This document shows, piece after piece, positions 35,086 to 46,713 of a DNA stretch of 64,000 nt. A program made the position numbers and the translations under genes. Source of the stretch: Desarmillaria ectypa (lineage: Eukaryota; Basidiomycota; Agaricomycetes; Agaricales; Physalacriaceae); the NCBI GenBank assembly GCA_030407005.1, contig JAUDYN010000001.1, forward strand, positions 2,542,001 through 2,606,000. Direction: 5' to 3'. Positions within the stretch are counted from its first letter, which is position 1. Every line of letters begins with the position of its first letter. Below the pieces are notes generated by a model, which made no database searches, was not told the DNA's origin, and saw nothing but the letters and a program-made list of their open reading frames with translations.

Positions 35086-35796
35086 TTACAATTTACCTCT
35101 GTGCGCCTTAAAAGATGCTTGTACTCCTTTTCCTGCTTGAATGTCCTTCATGCATTTAGCATCCACCTCCCTTCCTTTCGCTGCTAACTCGACGACTGTC
35201 AATTCTAGGTCCCTTGGGACACAGACAACGCCGTCTTTGTCACCGATCATCCAGTCCCCAGGATGAACAGTGACAGAGGGGAAATCATCTTCTGCTTGAA
35301 TCACGACAGGAATGTCTATAGCCGAAGGGCGCGTGAATGGCGACTGGCCAAGAGTGGAATGGCCACGAGAGAACACGGGAAAATTGAGACTAGCGTGTTC
35401 ACCAATGTCTCTGCAGCGACCCGAGATAATTACGCCTACAGCGGAACGAGCTTGAGCGCCGGCAGTCATTAAACCACCCCAGACGGCGTTTTTGAGTTCT
35501 AGGGACTTGGGTGAGAGAGGGGAAAGCGAAAACATAACATTCATCTTACTTGGAGGGGCATTGATGACAATAACAGAGGACGCAGGTACCGTGTCCACGA
35601 AGTGGGCGGAGAGTTTTGGAGCAGACTGGTCGAAGGCAAGAACCATCTGGACAGTGTAAGCAGGGCCGCAAACGGTGGTATCTGGTGGGAGAGTGGATAT
35701 CAGGTTAATATCCGGTACGTAGCCCCCATGTGGTGTACCAAGCTTTATGAGCGCGTCAGAAATCTCGCAAGTCGAGTAATCCGCCAATTTGGACAT
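35086..35796 (-). CDS. RraA-like protein (HMG/CHA aldolase-type fold)
   Basis: Member of the RraA family, which includes fungal 4-hydroxy-4-methyl-2-oxoglutarate aldolase/oxaloacetate decarboxylases and bacterial RNase E regulators. About 219 residues after removing a 51-nt intron (GTAAGA...CCTAG) in the segment after VINAPP, which gives APPKLKNAVWGGLMTAGA. Seen: MSKLADYSTCEISDALIKLG; AYTVQMVLA; the conserved GGLMTAGAQ motif; IISGRCRDI with the Arg and Asp that bind substrate and metal; FPVFSRGHST; VHPGDWMIGDKDGVVCVP. The polar Gly-Arg-x-Arg-Asp signature is intact, so I infer an active lyase. Cytosolic, no signal. It converges on POLK with 47 bp between stop codons. Confidence 0.88.
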   Translation of the reverse strand: MSKLADYSTCEISDALIKLGTPHGGYVPDINLISTLPPDTTVCGPAYTVQMVLAFDQSAPKLSAHFVDTVPASSVIVINAPPSKMNVMFSLSPLSPKSLELKNAVWGGLMTAGAQARSAVGVIISGRCRDIGEHASLNFPVFSRGHSTLGQSPFTRPSAIDIPVVIQAEDDFPSVTVHPGDWMIGDKDGVVCVPRDLELTVVELAAKGREVDAKCMKDIQAGKGVQASFKAHRGKL

Positions 35797-35895
35797 GATC
35801 GTTGCAATCCAAGCTGCTCTCTGAATTGTTAGTCATCTCATCTCTTATCTTATCTACTTTCCCACGCTCCTCTAGCTTGCACACTAACCTCCATC

Positions 35896-37966
35896 ATGAC
35901 GGCCAGATCCCCTCCTGCTCGACCCCATATTGGTATCCATCCCACCAGCCATTTTTCATCTCTCGACTGGGGTGAGGATGATGCTTGGGACAGCGCTTCC
36001 GACTCGGAATCACCCAAACAATCTACCCTGTCTCTTACAGGTTCGCGCACGACTGCGCCAAGAGCTGTCCCGAAGCCTGCATACAACAAATCCGACTCTT
36101 CCTCGTCAGCGTTGGCTTTTTCGTATACCCATGTCAATGCCCCAAACTCTAGCTCATACCCTCCTCGTACGGAGGAGCCTGCTGCGCCCAAAACTGGTTG
36201 GACAATCGTCAGAAAATCCCCAAGCGACAAGGCTATCGAAAAATACAACTCATCAAGTCAGGATGACAGCTACGACAATATCACGTCACCCGAAGGCTTA
36301 GGGGATACAGATGGAGAGAGCGATATGATATTGGGCGAACTCGAGTACGATGCATCTGGGCCTGAAAATCCAAACCCACCCCCCGGCAAAGCCACGGTAT
36401 ATAAAAGTTCAATACGAGAAGATACCGATTCAATTTTAAACGGTATGCCTTGCTTGATAGTGACTTCATTTTTCTATGTTCATTTACGTTTGCACTTTAA
36501 TTTCAAGATCCCCTTCATGGCATACGCCATCGTTCACGGAAAAACCGGTCTCCGTCATCCCCCAGAATATCAAAGGAAGGACATATAGAAGCCCCGGAAA
36601 AATCAGAGAAGTTGATGCGAGAAAAGTCGATACGAAGTAATCGTCGTCACAAGTTTGTCGAGTGTCTATCGAATGAGGACGTCAACATTGGTACGTTTCC
36701 CTAACGTGCGCGATTCCCGACACCAATGTACATCAACCTTAGCGGAATTACGGAAACTCTCATGGGCAGGCATTCCGGACGATTTGCGTCCCATGGCATG
36801 GCAGCTCCTTCTTGTGCGTCACAATCTTCATTAGCTATCCTCTCTCTGATTTTATGGTTCATTTTTTAGGGTTATCTTCCCTTGCCAACCCCACTTCGTA
36901 CAATCACTCTCGCCCGAAAGCGCGAAGAATATATTTCTCTTGTCGAGGTGGCATTTGCCCGCGACCGAGAAGGTCTGGACCAGCAAATATGGCACCAGAT
37001 TGAGATCGATGTACCCAGAACACGACCAGGTGTGAGGCTTTGGATGCACGCTGCTACTCAACGGGTATGTTGTGCTGTATCCTCCGACGCCCACGCTAAA
37101 TTGTTTCCAGAGTCTGGAGCGGATTCTATACGTTTGGGCCATTCGACACCCGGCAAGCGGCTATGTGCAGGGAATAAATGACCTCGTGACTCCCTTTTTC
37201 CAGGTTTTCCTTTCTGCGTATATCGGTAAATGAGTTGCGTCCTTCATCATGGTACACTTGAACAAAGTTGTTTAGATTCTAATCCTGAGGATTTCGACCC
37301 TTCTTTACTCCCTTCTCAAGTTCTTGATGCGATAGAAGCAGACTCTTTTTGGTGTCTCTCTCGTCTACTTGATGGCATCCAAGATAATTATATATTTGCA
37401 CAACCGGGAATACAAAGGAGCGTTCGACGGATGGCCGAACTTGTAGCCAGAATCGATGGTAACATCTCCTTCATCGTTCATTTCTTCGCAGCTAATGGTG
37501 ATATCGACCTAGCGCCATTATTTGCTCATCTGGAAGCTCAAAGTGTTGAATTCATGCAATTCGCGTTTCGATGGATGAACTGTCTCCTTATGCGAGAAAT
37601 AAGTGTGCAAAACACAATTCGGATGTGGGACACGTATCTGGTGCGCTGAACCTATCTCGTTTATTTGATAAGCCTCATTGAGTCCTTGTAGGCTGAAGGG
37701 CCAGATGCGTTTTCTCAATTCCATCTGTATGTTTGCTCGGCATTCTTGGTGAAGTGGAGCGATAAATTACGACAGATGGATTTCCAGGTAAGAAATTTCT
37801 TTCACCACTGTTGTTCCTTGCTCATCGTTGAAAGGGTATCATAATGTTTCTGCAGTCGCTTCCGACGCAGGACTGGGGCGACCACGAAATTGAAATGCTC
37901 CTTAGTGAGGCCTTCGTTCTCAACTCTATTTGGCATAATGCCCAGAGTCACTTTAACGCGAAATGA
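35896..37966 (+). CDS. GYP1: TBC-domain Rab GTPase-activating protein Gyp1
   Basis: Accelerates GTP hydrolysis of Rab/Ypt proteins, mainly Ypt1 at the Golgi. The N-terminal 200 residues are disordered and Ser/Pro-rich (LDWGEDDAWDSAS). The TBC domain begins at about 36740 with LRKLSWAGIPDDLRPMAWQLL and LPLPTPLRTITLARKREEY, and contains both catalytic fingers: the Arg finger in IEIDVPRTRPG and the Gln finger in GYVQGINDLVTPF. Further on are EADSFWCLSRLLDGIQDNYI, EFMQFAFRWMNCLLMREI, IRMWDTYLAEG and FLVKWSD, typical of the Gyp1/TBC1D22 group. At least eight short introns. Stop TGA at 37964-37966. It starts 99 bp from the divergent RraA-like gene. Confidence 0.9.
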
Positions 37967-38137
37967 GCCGCGTGGTCATCTGAAATTGATCGGGAAGAGC
38001 TAGCTGAGAGTACCTATGGTTAACTTGGTTTGTGCAGCAGGACGCGATGGGTGTCAGTGCAAAGGCGGTGTATGATTTGAAGCAGGCAAAACTCGCTGTA
38101 CAAGAGAAATGTACTATAAAGATGGACACACGGCGGT

Positions 38138-40101
38138 CTATTCATCTTTTGCCTTTACGAAGGAAATCTCTCTCTCTAGCGCATCTTTTAACGCATGCAG
38201 CTGGTCCTCGGTTTTGGTTCGAACTGAGTAACTCTGGGCAACGCCGTTTTCATCGTGGCCAACAAAACTGATAGCTTTGTTCGCGAGTGTCGGCTTCAAT
38301 CCTGCGTAAAGGTTGAAATTCTGCAGAAGACGTTGAATTCATGGGCAGCAGATGAATCGAGCAAGAAACGGACCAAGTTGATTTTTCCGGTGCTGCTGTT
38401 CCGCTGAAGCACGCGACGCGTCCCCTTTTCCTTGTGTTTCTTCAGTCGGAGAACACCTGGAGGTTTACGTTGATATGAATTGTTCTGCACAGATATGGAA
38501 CATACCATGGCCCATGTCTTGCCACTTCCCAGCCTCTTTATTCATCCAATAACTCTTCGCTTTAATGGAGTACATCGTTTCTTCGTCTTCTTCTCCTTCT
38601 CCTTCCTCATCGTGGGGGCTGTTTGCTAATAATATGGGAGGTGGAATAGTTTCTTCTCCATCAGGCTTTGAGCTTTCTTGCGCCGTATCGTCTTCGGTTG
38701 TGTCCTCTGAAGCAGGCTTGCTGCTAGAAGGAACACTAGTCTTGGCATTGGAATCTTTTGCCGTAACACCGAAGCCGAAACCAACTGGGTTGCCAATACT
38801 ACCAGAAGATGGCTTTCCAAAGCCTCCGAATGAACTGAGCGCCCCCGAATTTGAGGATGTTGGCGCCGGTGGGGTTGCGAAGAAGTTAGAAGGTGCAGTG
38901 CCTCCTGTTATTGCACTCTTGGCCGCACCATTGTCCTTGGAATCAGAAGAGGCTCCAAATGCGAAAGATGAAGATGAGCCTTTGATTCCGAACGGGGACG
39001 GGGCCAAAGAGGGTCCGGATGCATTTGTAGCATCAGTATTCACCGGTTTAGAGAATAAAAAAGGAAGTTTACTGTCCGAACCTGAGATGCCTGAGAAGGT
39101 TGTCGAGCTTGAGGGAAATGACAATCCGTTCGATTTGGAGGCAGAAGATGACGGAGGAGCGAAGATGACGGGAGTGGCGGCAGAGGTTGATGAAGGGGGT
39201 TTCGACGTAGATTCTCCCGTAGGCATCGCAGGCTGGGGCTTCCCAAAGGCGGAGGAAAATATCGTCGGGGGGTTCACCTTTTGTTTCGTCGCTTCTGAAG
39301 TATCAAACTCTGCCTTTAATGCGAGGAGATGCTTCTTGTATGTTTCAAAATGTGTGTCTGACCAATCTGCGAGCGGGTCATCAGCATAGGCCTTCGTCAC
39401 TGCGTCTATAAAGGACTTGTTTAAGCCACGTAATGATGTATAATACTTCTGCGCAGCACTGCTAGGACCGCCTGAAGCTTCAGCAGGTTTGGAAAAAGGT
39501 GGATTCTGAATTATGGACCCAATAGTCTTTGCTGCACTTGATGGAGCCGGGGCGATGACAGGAGGTACAAATGGTTGGGCCTTAAATGATGACATATTCC
39601 CAAAAACTGGTGCTGGGGAGGGATTTAGCGATGAGGGTGGAGAGACGCCCAGCCCAGACGCTGGGGATTCCGGTGGTGTAAAGGTAAATGAATGCGTGCT
39701 CCCTGGTGTTCCAAATCCTGAAAAAGACCCAAATTTCGAGGTAGGAACTGGCGCAGAGGGACTCTGAATAAAAATGAATAAAAGAGGAACAAATTGTCGC
39801 TATAAAAAGACGCACGTCTGTCGATGGAGATGCAATCACCGGGATTGCAGGGACTGTACTTCGTCGTGGAAGACCACGTATCCTAGAAGCAGCTTCAAAA
39901 TTGCGATAATTAAAAAAAAAACAGACGAGTAGCGCACTTTCTTGTAGCTAACGTATCTTCATCAGCTTTCTGGAAGCCCTGTTGACCTTCCGTTTCCTCG
40001 ACATCCTAGAAGTAGTCAGCCCATGAAGAAATGAGGACGAACAGAAATCACACCTCTTCCAGATCATCCTTAGAAAGTTGTTTTTCAGCGGCACGTTTCA
40101 T
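38138..40101 (-). CDS. NUP2: Nucleoporin Nup2/Nup50 with Ran-binding domain
   Basis: Mobile nuclear-basket nucleoporin that binds Ran-GTP and importin alpha. The first exon reads MKRAAEKQLSKDDLEE, then DVEETEGQQGFQKADEDTLATRK, the importin-binding motif of the Nup50 family. The middle has FG-type repeats (GFGTPGST, FAFGASS, SSFGGFGKP, GFGFG) in a Ser/Ala-rich disordered stretch. The C-terminal RanBP1 domain is MYSIKAKSYWM, WQDMGHGVLRLKKHKEKGT, RRVLQRNSSTGKINL, LYAGLKPTLANKAISFVG, ending REISFVKAKDE. The mid exon (38465-39595) is long; the rest are short. A 274-codon plus-strand frame opposite it is a shadow. It converges on GYP1. Confidence 0.9.
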
Positions 40102-40350
40102 TGCGCGACCGACGCGTTAGCCACGAAGCGGCAAAGTGAACTCGACAAGACGTTGTATTACATAATATGAGCCAAAAACAGATTACAATAGCAGAGACAA
40201 AATTGTCCCGGCAGTCTCCGATTGAGAGCGAACTTGATATTCGTTGGTTACAAGCCGCAAGCTCGAAGCTCAAAGGCTGAACATCCAGAGCTACGCAGAT
40301 ATCAAAAATTTAAAACCAAGTACGTAGCTAATTTTACACGTCATTGACGC

Positions 40351-41862
40351 CTAGCGCAACATATAATCATCTTTGTCTTCAAACCTGAGATCTCTCGGCC
40401 AATAATCAAAAAAACTCTCAACAGCCTCCATATCGACGTGGTCATTTAACCATTCAAAGTCACTAAGATCCAAAAAATACTCCTGATCTGCGATGAAGCA
40501 CAGCTTAGCCAGCGGGTGATCAGAATTGATTCGCCATTCTACCACATTTTTAATCAGAGATTGCTCCGAAAAGTTGAGAATCATGTTGAGTCTCTGAAGA
40601 TTTGGCCAGGGAGTAGACCCATCATTTTGTAGAGGTATGGCAAGATATCTGAGTATATGGGGAGCGTAAAAATTAGGATTCGACGAAGTGAACTCAGTCA
40701 CCGAGGGGAACGACCTGAACAACTGCGTGTATTGACTTTCGAGGGAAAGACTAAAGTCGCAGAACGTAAGGTGGCGGAGGCCGGGGAATTTTGGAGAAAT
40801 GGATGATGATAGGAAAAGATCCAGATCGCTATCGATTGCACCTTTAAGGATGAGGGAGTCCAGCAGTGGTGCTTCGAGGTTGAGCAGGAGCCCGCTGTAG
40901 ACATATCCGCTGAATCCACAGATACGTAGCGACCTAAGCGATTGCATACGAATTAGGGTGCCCTCATTGCCTTGAGGCCACGGTACAGCTCCAATGATGT
41001 CTCCATACACGGATAGATGTATCAGGTTCTCGGTAGACATCAACATCTGCCGAAATGAATCATAGCGAAAGATTGTAAAGTTCGTTTGATCGAGATGAAG
41101 GGTGGTAGCAGTATTCAAGGGTGGGTGGAAGAAACGTACGCCTAGTCCACCCAGGCGCACGAAAGATAGGGCTGGACTGCCACCCCTGAAAATGCGAAGC
41201 GCCGTTGATCCACCTTCGAAATCACTTAGAGAAAGGGACATATATTGGAGATTAGAAGCCGCTACATCGCACAGGCGTGCGATAACGGGGTGAGCTTCTT
41301 CCTCCAGCTCTAATTCGATGACGCAACGGCGCCAGGAATGGACACGGCTACACACAGCGTCAAGAATGTTAGAATCGAGGTCGCAGCCATTGTTATTGGC
41401 GGCTTCAATTCGTACATCTAACAGGCTCCCGGCCGCACGATTCAAGTACGTATGCACGCATTCCCTCCAAGAGTCGACTGAAATGGTGATGCGGCACCAA
41501 AGAAGCTGGGTAGATATTGCAACATCTCGCCAATAGGAATTGACTTTGGAGACGGTGAGCTCAAAAGGAAAACCGGTGTGAGGAACATCGTGATCGCTAC
41601 TCGGCAAAATCGGGGCGCAGTCGCCCTGACTTCCTGACTGACCGAGTAGAAAGATGTAGGACAATATCTCGGGAGGAAAGGAATGAACAGAAGCCGAAGG
41701 TTTCCCATCGCCCGAAGGTGATTCAGATATCCCCCGAGCAAGAAGTGGAGCCGCGCTGACGGACATGGCTGTCAGGGACTCTGAGTGTCCGTCTGATAAC
41801 TGCGGAGGGCTCGGCACAGGTTTCACTTTTGAAAGAGTTAGTAGACGTACCATCACATCCAT
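40351..41862 (-). CDS. F-box-like protein
   Basis: Agaricomycete F-box-type protein of about 503 residues, in one exon. An F-box core follows a disordered N-terminus: FPPEILSYIFLLGQ, then TVSKVNSYWRDVAISTQLLW, which binds Skp1 in SCF ubiquitin ligases. The remainder has irregular Leu-rich strands and helices (LQYMSLSLSDFE, MQSLRSLRICGFSG, FPGLRHLTFCDF) that I read as a degenerate LRR-like solenoid for an unknown target. The open frame runs up to a GTG at 41904; the first in-frame ATG is 41862. A GT-AG intron may lie upstream, so an additional 5' exon is possible. Agaricomycete genomes carry large, fast-evolving families of these. Confidence 0.8.
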   Translation of the reverse strand: MDVMVRLLTLSKVKPVPSPPQLSDGHSESLTAMSVSAAPLLARGISESPSGDGKPSASVHSFPPEILSYIFLLGQSGSQGDCAPILPSSDHDVPHTGFPFELTVSKVNSYWRDVAISTQLLWCRITISVDSWRECVHTYLNRAAGSLLDVRIEAANNNGCDLDSNILDAVCSRVHSWRRCVIELELEEEAHPVIARLCDVAASNLQYMSLSLSDFEGGSTALRIFRGGSPALSFVRLGGLGVRFFHPPLNTATTLHLDQTNFTIFRYDSFRQMLMSTENLIHLSVYGDIIGAVPWPQGNEGTLIRMQSLRSLRICGFSGYVYSGLLLNLEAPLLDSLILKGAIDSDLDLFLSSSISPKFPGLRHLTFCDFSLSLESQYTQLFRSFPSVTEFTSSNPNFYAPHILRYLAIPLQNDGSTPWPNLQRLNMILNFSEQSLIKNVVEWRINSDHPLAKLCFIADQEYFLDLSDFEWLNDHVDMEAVESFFDYWPRDLRFEDKDDYMLR

Positions 41863-42325
41863 TTGAGTCGACTTTGATGGCAATAACTTGTGGGGCGTGT
41901 TCACTCCGGCTGTGAAAGATTTGTATTCGTACCGCTCATTGGCAGAAAACAGGGTCTAAGGGTTGGGCAACGGTAGAAAGTGTCACTCTGAAATTCTGAT
42001 AATGAGGGAACGCAGCTTACCATAAGAAGGCAATATTCTCCAATCCGGCCAACGAGCTGGTTTGTAGAAGATTGTACATGTCTACATCCATCCATCCGAC
42101 CTATTCCACCAAGTTCATTCTGCGATTGCGGATCGTGAAATCGTCTTCTTGAGGAATGCCGTCTGCCATAAAAGTATAAAGATGTGTCCTGACATAAGCT
42201 GATTCCCTTCGAAAAACTTTGAAATATGCGCCACAACACAAACTTTAAAGTATTCATATGTTACTAGAAGTACATGACCGCCAAATGGACGAAACTTCAT
42301 ATTTAGAAGGAATACGCCAATGAAC
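41863..42325. other. Intergenic, F-box promoter region
   Basis: Spacer between tandem minus-strand genes. A possible GT...CACAG intron lies at about 41895-42020, suggesting a non-coding or short 5' exon of the F-box gene. No separate gene is evident. Confidence 0.4.
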
Positions 42326-43187
42326 TTAAGACGTCGATTGCAAGCGCTGTGTCAACTGAATCTACAAAGATGACGGTCAGAGGGCGAAGATAATCCTGAT
42401 CAGTAATAGTTACCTCTGCCTTGGAGATGGTCCTCAATTCGCCAGGTGCCGAACAGTTTTTAGTGACAGCGACGCTAACTGCCGTATCGATAGCCCGTCC
42501 TACGGATCCCTTGGTCGCCACCCAGTACCTGATTTCTTCAGGGATCACTTCAATTATGGAAATACGCGGGTCATTTTTATCGCCCATGTGGATATCGTCC
42601 TTGAGGTCGCCGAAATAAGCAGATAAGCTAATACATATGTTAAGTTGCGGCGTTGCATTAACCTGAAGGCAATGAACGCACCCAGTAGACCAATGCTTGG
42701 CAATCGTTTCCTTGTCTCGGCTGACTCTGGCTCTTCCAGAATAGCTAATGGGTGACGTGAATCAATGTACATCCAAGGCACATAATTAACTCACGAAGCC
42801 CAGCTCGTGGTGTCAGTGTTGAGGAAGCTGACGTTGACGTGAGAATCGTTGTTAATTTCCTCAAACTTGTGGCTCGCATTGTTGGCAACAAAGGCGAGAA
42901 CTAACTGAGTTCCGCTGAAAGCTACGAGGACGAGTCAAGACGGTTCAAATTATCAATTCCACGGGCATACGAGCGGAGGGCATCATGGCACGGGAGTGAA
43001 GATGGCCGTCTGCAGATCTTGTGGTGAGCATGCCGATCTTCACGGAATGGACAATCTCGTGCAGTCCTGCTGGGTATGAGTACAATACTTCAAGGTCCAA
43101 ATAACGTGAATTACCTTCGATCTTCTGTTGGGGGGTGAGGTCCTCATTTTCGGCCGTCGCAGTGTAGGGGTCAAGACTGGTGGTCAT
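42326..43187 (-). CDS. bli-3: FMN-binding Bli-3-like flavoprotein
   Basis: Pyridoxamine-phosphate-oxidase-fold protein of the Bli-3/general-stress-protein-26 group, named from a blue-light-induced gene of Neurospora. The N-terminus starts MTTSLDPYTATAENEDLTPQQ; further exons read GLHEIVHSVKIGMLTTRS, ADGHLHSRAM, QLVLAFVANNASHKFEEINN, VNVSFLNTDTTSWASYSG, ARVSRDKETIAKHW, SAYFGDLKDD, GDKNDPRISIIEVIPEEIRY and the tail KAEIQLTQRLQSTS. The TTRSADGHLHSRAM strand and the SHK segment are the FMN contacts in the family. About six short introns. The last one (GTAACT...TTTGTAG) sets the stop at 42326-42328, not the one further left. No signal peptide. Confidence 0.88.
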
Positions 43188-43518
43188 AGTGGGTAGTCGA
43201 AGAAGTGAAGGTGGGAATCGATGAGATATGTCCCGGAATATATACGAGAAACGAGACTTGACGTCATGTGGCAGTCAAGACGAACTTTGGAGAGGAATGA
43301 CGTCGCTCCATCGTCAACCTGAAGTTTTGTGTCAATTATAGCCAAAAGAACCGAAATGCCTTACTGCCTCATTGACAACCAAGTCCCACCGAGCTATAAC
43401 AAAATTGACAGTATCAGAAATCCGCGCAGTACCTTATCAAAGTGACGGTATTTTGAGAGCAGGAGAATTATATGTATAAAAGATGGTGTAGACAAGTGGT
43501 GTATGGACGGGACGGTAT

Positions 43519-44230
43519 CTACTGCAAGCCAGGGATAGATGAAGAAGCTGACTGTTGGGGAGCCATCGATGCAGGCACTGTATATCATATATATAAGCAA
43601 GAGCTGAATTGAAAAAGATGGTAGCGCACATGGAGCCATTTGTGGCCGTTGTCCTTCACTAAATACTCGAGATACAAGAACACCAACTCCCTCAAACACG
43701 CCAAGAAGGATACCACACGCTATGGCAGATCCTAAAGCAGATTTTGGACCACCTAAGTATCAGAAAAAGGGAGCGGTCAGTTGCTATAAGGGAAAGACGA
43801 AACAACAGCATACTTCGAGCAGCTAGACATCCACCAGTCATGAATCCAGATATGATAGCATTCCATGCATCCTCTTTTTGTCTCCAGCCCTTCACAGCAC
43901 AATCGAATGTTGAGAACATTCCTCCCCATACGCCAAAATTACCGCCTGTAACTGGCGCTCGTGCCTTCATGGATGATATGGCACCGACAAACCGTTCACC
44001 CTGAACGAAGCAGTGAGAAGGAATTCTTCTGAATATGGCATGCACGTACTCTAGGAGAGTTCCGGGCACCCTTAATGCTATACCAGATACCGCCACCAAC
44101 GGCACCCATTGCGAATGCACCACCGAAGTCATTGAGAATTACCCAGGGACTGGAGACATGTTTAGTGCGCTTGTGAGCTGATACGAAAAGACGCTTACCA
44201 GGGATCGCGGGAGTGATCTGCGTGGGCCAT
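43519..44230 (-). CDS. TIM17: Mitochondrial import translocase subunit Tim17
   Basis: Core channel subunit of the TIM23 inner-membrane translocase. Exon 1 encodes [12 protein letters not shown]; the next exons read [120 protein letters not shown], then QRPQMAP. A final small exon adds [19 protein letters not shown]. Four membrane helices and the presequence-contacting acidic start are intact, about 160 residues. Start CAT at 44228-44230; an open frame further upstream is untranslated leader. About 200 bp separate it from the divergent CDCA7-type gene. Confidence 0.93.
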
Positions 44231-44430
44231 TGAGGAGAGTAAAGGGAGATGTGGGGGAGGCGGATGAAAGTAAGCACTGAGCTTGATTCGGGAATCGGAA
44301 TGAAAAAGTTTCTTTCCCACAAGAGCACGTGATAGATACGCGTTGACATAATCACAAAACAATCGGCAACTCAGGTTTCAACATTCAACTTGGACCACCA
44401 TCTCTGACCACCACAGTGCTACTAACAACA

Positions 44431-46628
44431 ATGGAGCTCACACCGGCGTCTGCCGCACGTTGCTTTATGAAGGTCCATGTCCAGATCCCTCCTTCTCCTC
44501 TTCGTCTATACCACAGGCCCAGCTTGGCTTCCCCCATTCCTACCGCTAGCAGTTGTCTCAAAGAAAATACGACTCTCCCAAGAATACCCCGTAGTATGAC
44601 GATCAAGAGAAAAGTAGACGATCAAGAGACAGCTGGTTCAGCTGCCAAGAAGATTAAATCGATTCCTACGGATGCGCCAGGTGTATACTGCCATCAATGT
44701 AATAGGAAGCGCGACCCTGCCGGTGGGTTTTAAGCATTGACACTTTGTAAGGTCAGCTAAATGTAGTCCTTAGACTGTCTTCAATGCTCCTCGACGCAAA
44801 CGCGTTCTGGTCAGGTTGCGTCGCGTCGTTGCACCGTGAAATTCTGCCGTACCTGCCTCAAGAATCGATACGGCGAAGATTTGGACATCCTCAAGCTGTC
44901 CGATGGTTCGGTCAGCGAAGAGGGCCATATCAAAGAAGCAGGCTACGTATTCAGGTACGTCTGCGACTGAGGGCATGTCGCTCTCGCTGATAGCTGCGTC
45001 TGTAGATGCTATAAATGCAGGGACATTTGCAACTGTTCGCGTTGCAGAAAGGTTAAAGGGTTGACGCCTATTGGGTAAAGTCTTTGCCAATGTCGTCGAT
45101 GCAGCCCGCTAATATATCTGCCAGGAACCAACTGCAGATTGCCCGTAAAGATGGCAGCAAATCCTCGGGTCCTACCGTCGCGAATGCCTTTTCCTCTGCA
45201 AAAAATGACTCCGGAGGACCTACCTCTACCAAGGCCCATACCACTACTGTCAGGAAGCCAAAGAAAAGAGCGATGCCAAGCGTGGCATGGACTAGCATCC
45301 AATCAAATCTCAGTGCTGCTGACGCTGAAGCACGGATTTTCATCAGAGAGTTTATTCTACGCTTTGCACAGTCAACGGGATCGCCTATCAGCAAAGTACA
45401 TCTCGAAGAGATGGCTCATATTGGAGGGAAAGGACGCGCCAGTGACGATGACGAATTGGTTGAATGGGTAAGCGAACCTGCTGTCAAGTCCATTCTATTG
45501 TGGCTGTTGGGTCTTCTGTCGTCCAAAAAAAGCGACGAGTCTATCGAGAAAGTAATGAACATATTTTCTATCATGTTTGTCTACTCACACCCTTTTGCAG
45601 CTCATCAAAGTCTGCTCTAAAGATATCCGAGGATCAGGTGCTAACCTCAACAAGATGTGGGATAGTCTCGCCGTTCTGCGTCACTCCATCGAGAATATCA
45701 ACGGCACAGTCTTCATACCCGACCCTCTACCCTGTCCGGACTCGGCAGTAACACACAACACTCGCAGTGCGCGAGGTTCGAACCGTCCCAACAACTCGAT
45801 TTTCATTGCATCTTCCGCACAACTAGTTCCTATTGTCCTCAGCCTCATAGAGTCTGTGCTTCAGACACAGGCTATCAGAACCGAGATCGAGGATGGCGTG
45901 AAGCTCGGAAAAGATCAGACTAGAGAAAAGCAAGAAGCTGTGAGAAAGGAGCATGAACGGTGGGATGGCATGAAAGGGTTCACAGATAGTAAGAAAGGGC
46001 CCGAGGTCTGTTATTTTCCACTACACTGTATACAATACTAAATTCGAGAAATTCACAGGCGCAAGAGCTCAAAGTGAAACGTCGTGAACATAAAGAAATC
46101 CTCGAAAGCTTGGACAATGCGCTCAAAGTCGCCTCTCATGATTTCTCTGTGCGCTCGGGTCCTTTGGGCACAGACAAAGATGGTCGAATCTACTGGGCCC
46201 TCTCACCTGGCGTAAACGACCGTCAATATGCCACGCAGTATGTTTCCGCGATGGTATCGGGAATCAAGAAACCCAAGAAGGGGAAAGGCTGTACTCGCGC
46301 GGGAAAGGACGAATCGCCTCTGTTGGACTGGTCGTCCTTCATCGCTGTTTGGGGTCAGAAACCGAAGACGGGTACGCCATCAACCCACGAAGATGACAGT
46401 GACGAGGATGCGGAAATAGACCAATGGTGGGGTTTCTCAGATCCTGATGACATCAGGAAGCTAGCGGATTGGCTTTTCATTGTTTCAGGCCTGGATGAAG
46501 ACAGGTCAGAAAGTTCCCCGACCGTCAGTGAGGCTGTCAGAAATGGTAATTCTGTTAAAGCTCTCGTTCATAATTTGAAGGAATATGCCACGGTTCTGGC
46601 ATGGAGATGTAAGGATGAGAATGAATAG
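44431..46628 (+). CDS. CDCA7-type zinc finger chromatin protein with WSD-like module
   Basis: Cys-rich R1 finger of the CDCA7 type (zf-4CXXC) followed by a helical domain. Spliced finger: VYCHQCNRKRDPAD, CLQCSST, RRCTVKFCRTCLKNRYGE, FRCYKCRDICNCSRCRKVKG, LTPIG; all paired Cys are present. CDCA7 in vertebrates recruits the HELLS remodeller to DNA. The second half (45310-46620) has a DDT-like helical region (ARIFIREFILRFAQSTGSPI) and a WSD/WHIM-like motif, VRSGPLGTDKDGRIYWALSP (about 46150-46205), with the conserved G-x-D-x-x-G-R-x-Y-W pattern of ISWI-type adaptors. Starts at 44431 and 44596 (MTIKRKVDDQ) are both possible. I infer a nuclear remodeller adaptor; the C-terminal part may also be compared with Itc1/BAZ. 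Confidence 0.8.
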
Positions 46629-46713
46629 TTTGGGGCTCGTCGGAGAATGCTTCTGTTATCATTATTTCTTTCCTCGGTCTATTATGGTGCCTTGACGTTG
46701 ACATAGATGATGC

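Noticed and set aside
38565..39389. Plus-strand open frame of 274 codons opposite NUP2
   Set aside because: It is the mirror of the Ser/Ala-rich NUP2 exon, whose FG repeats and RanBP1 domain on the minus strand are clear.
41901..42257. Minus-strand frame of 118 codons upstream of the F-box gene
   Set aside because: No domain; crosses a probable intron; more likely leader of the F-box transcript.
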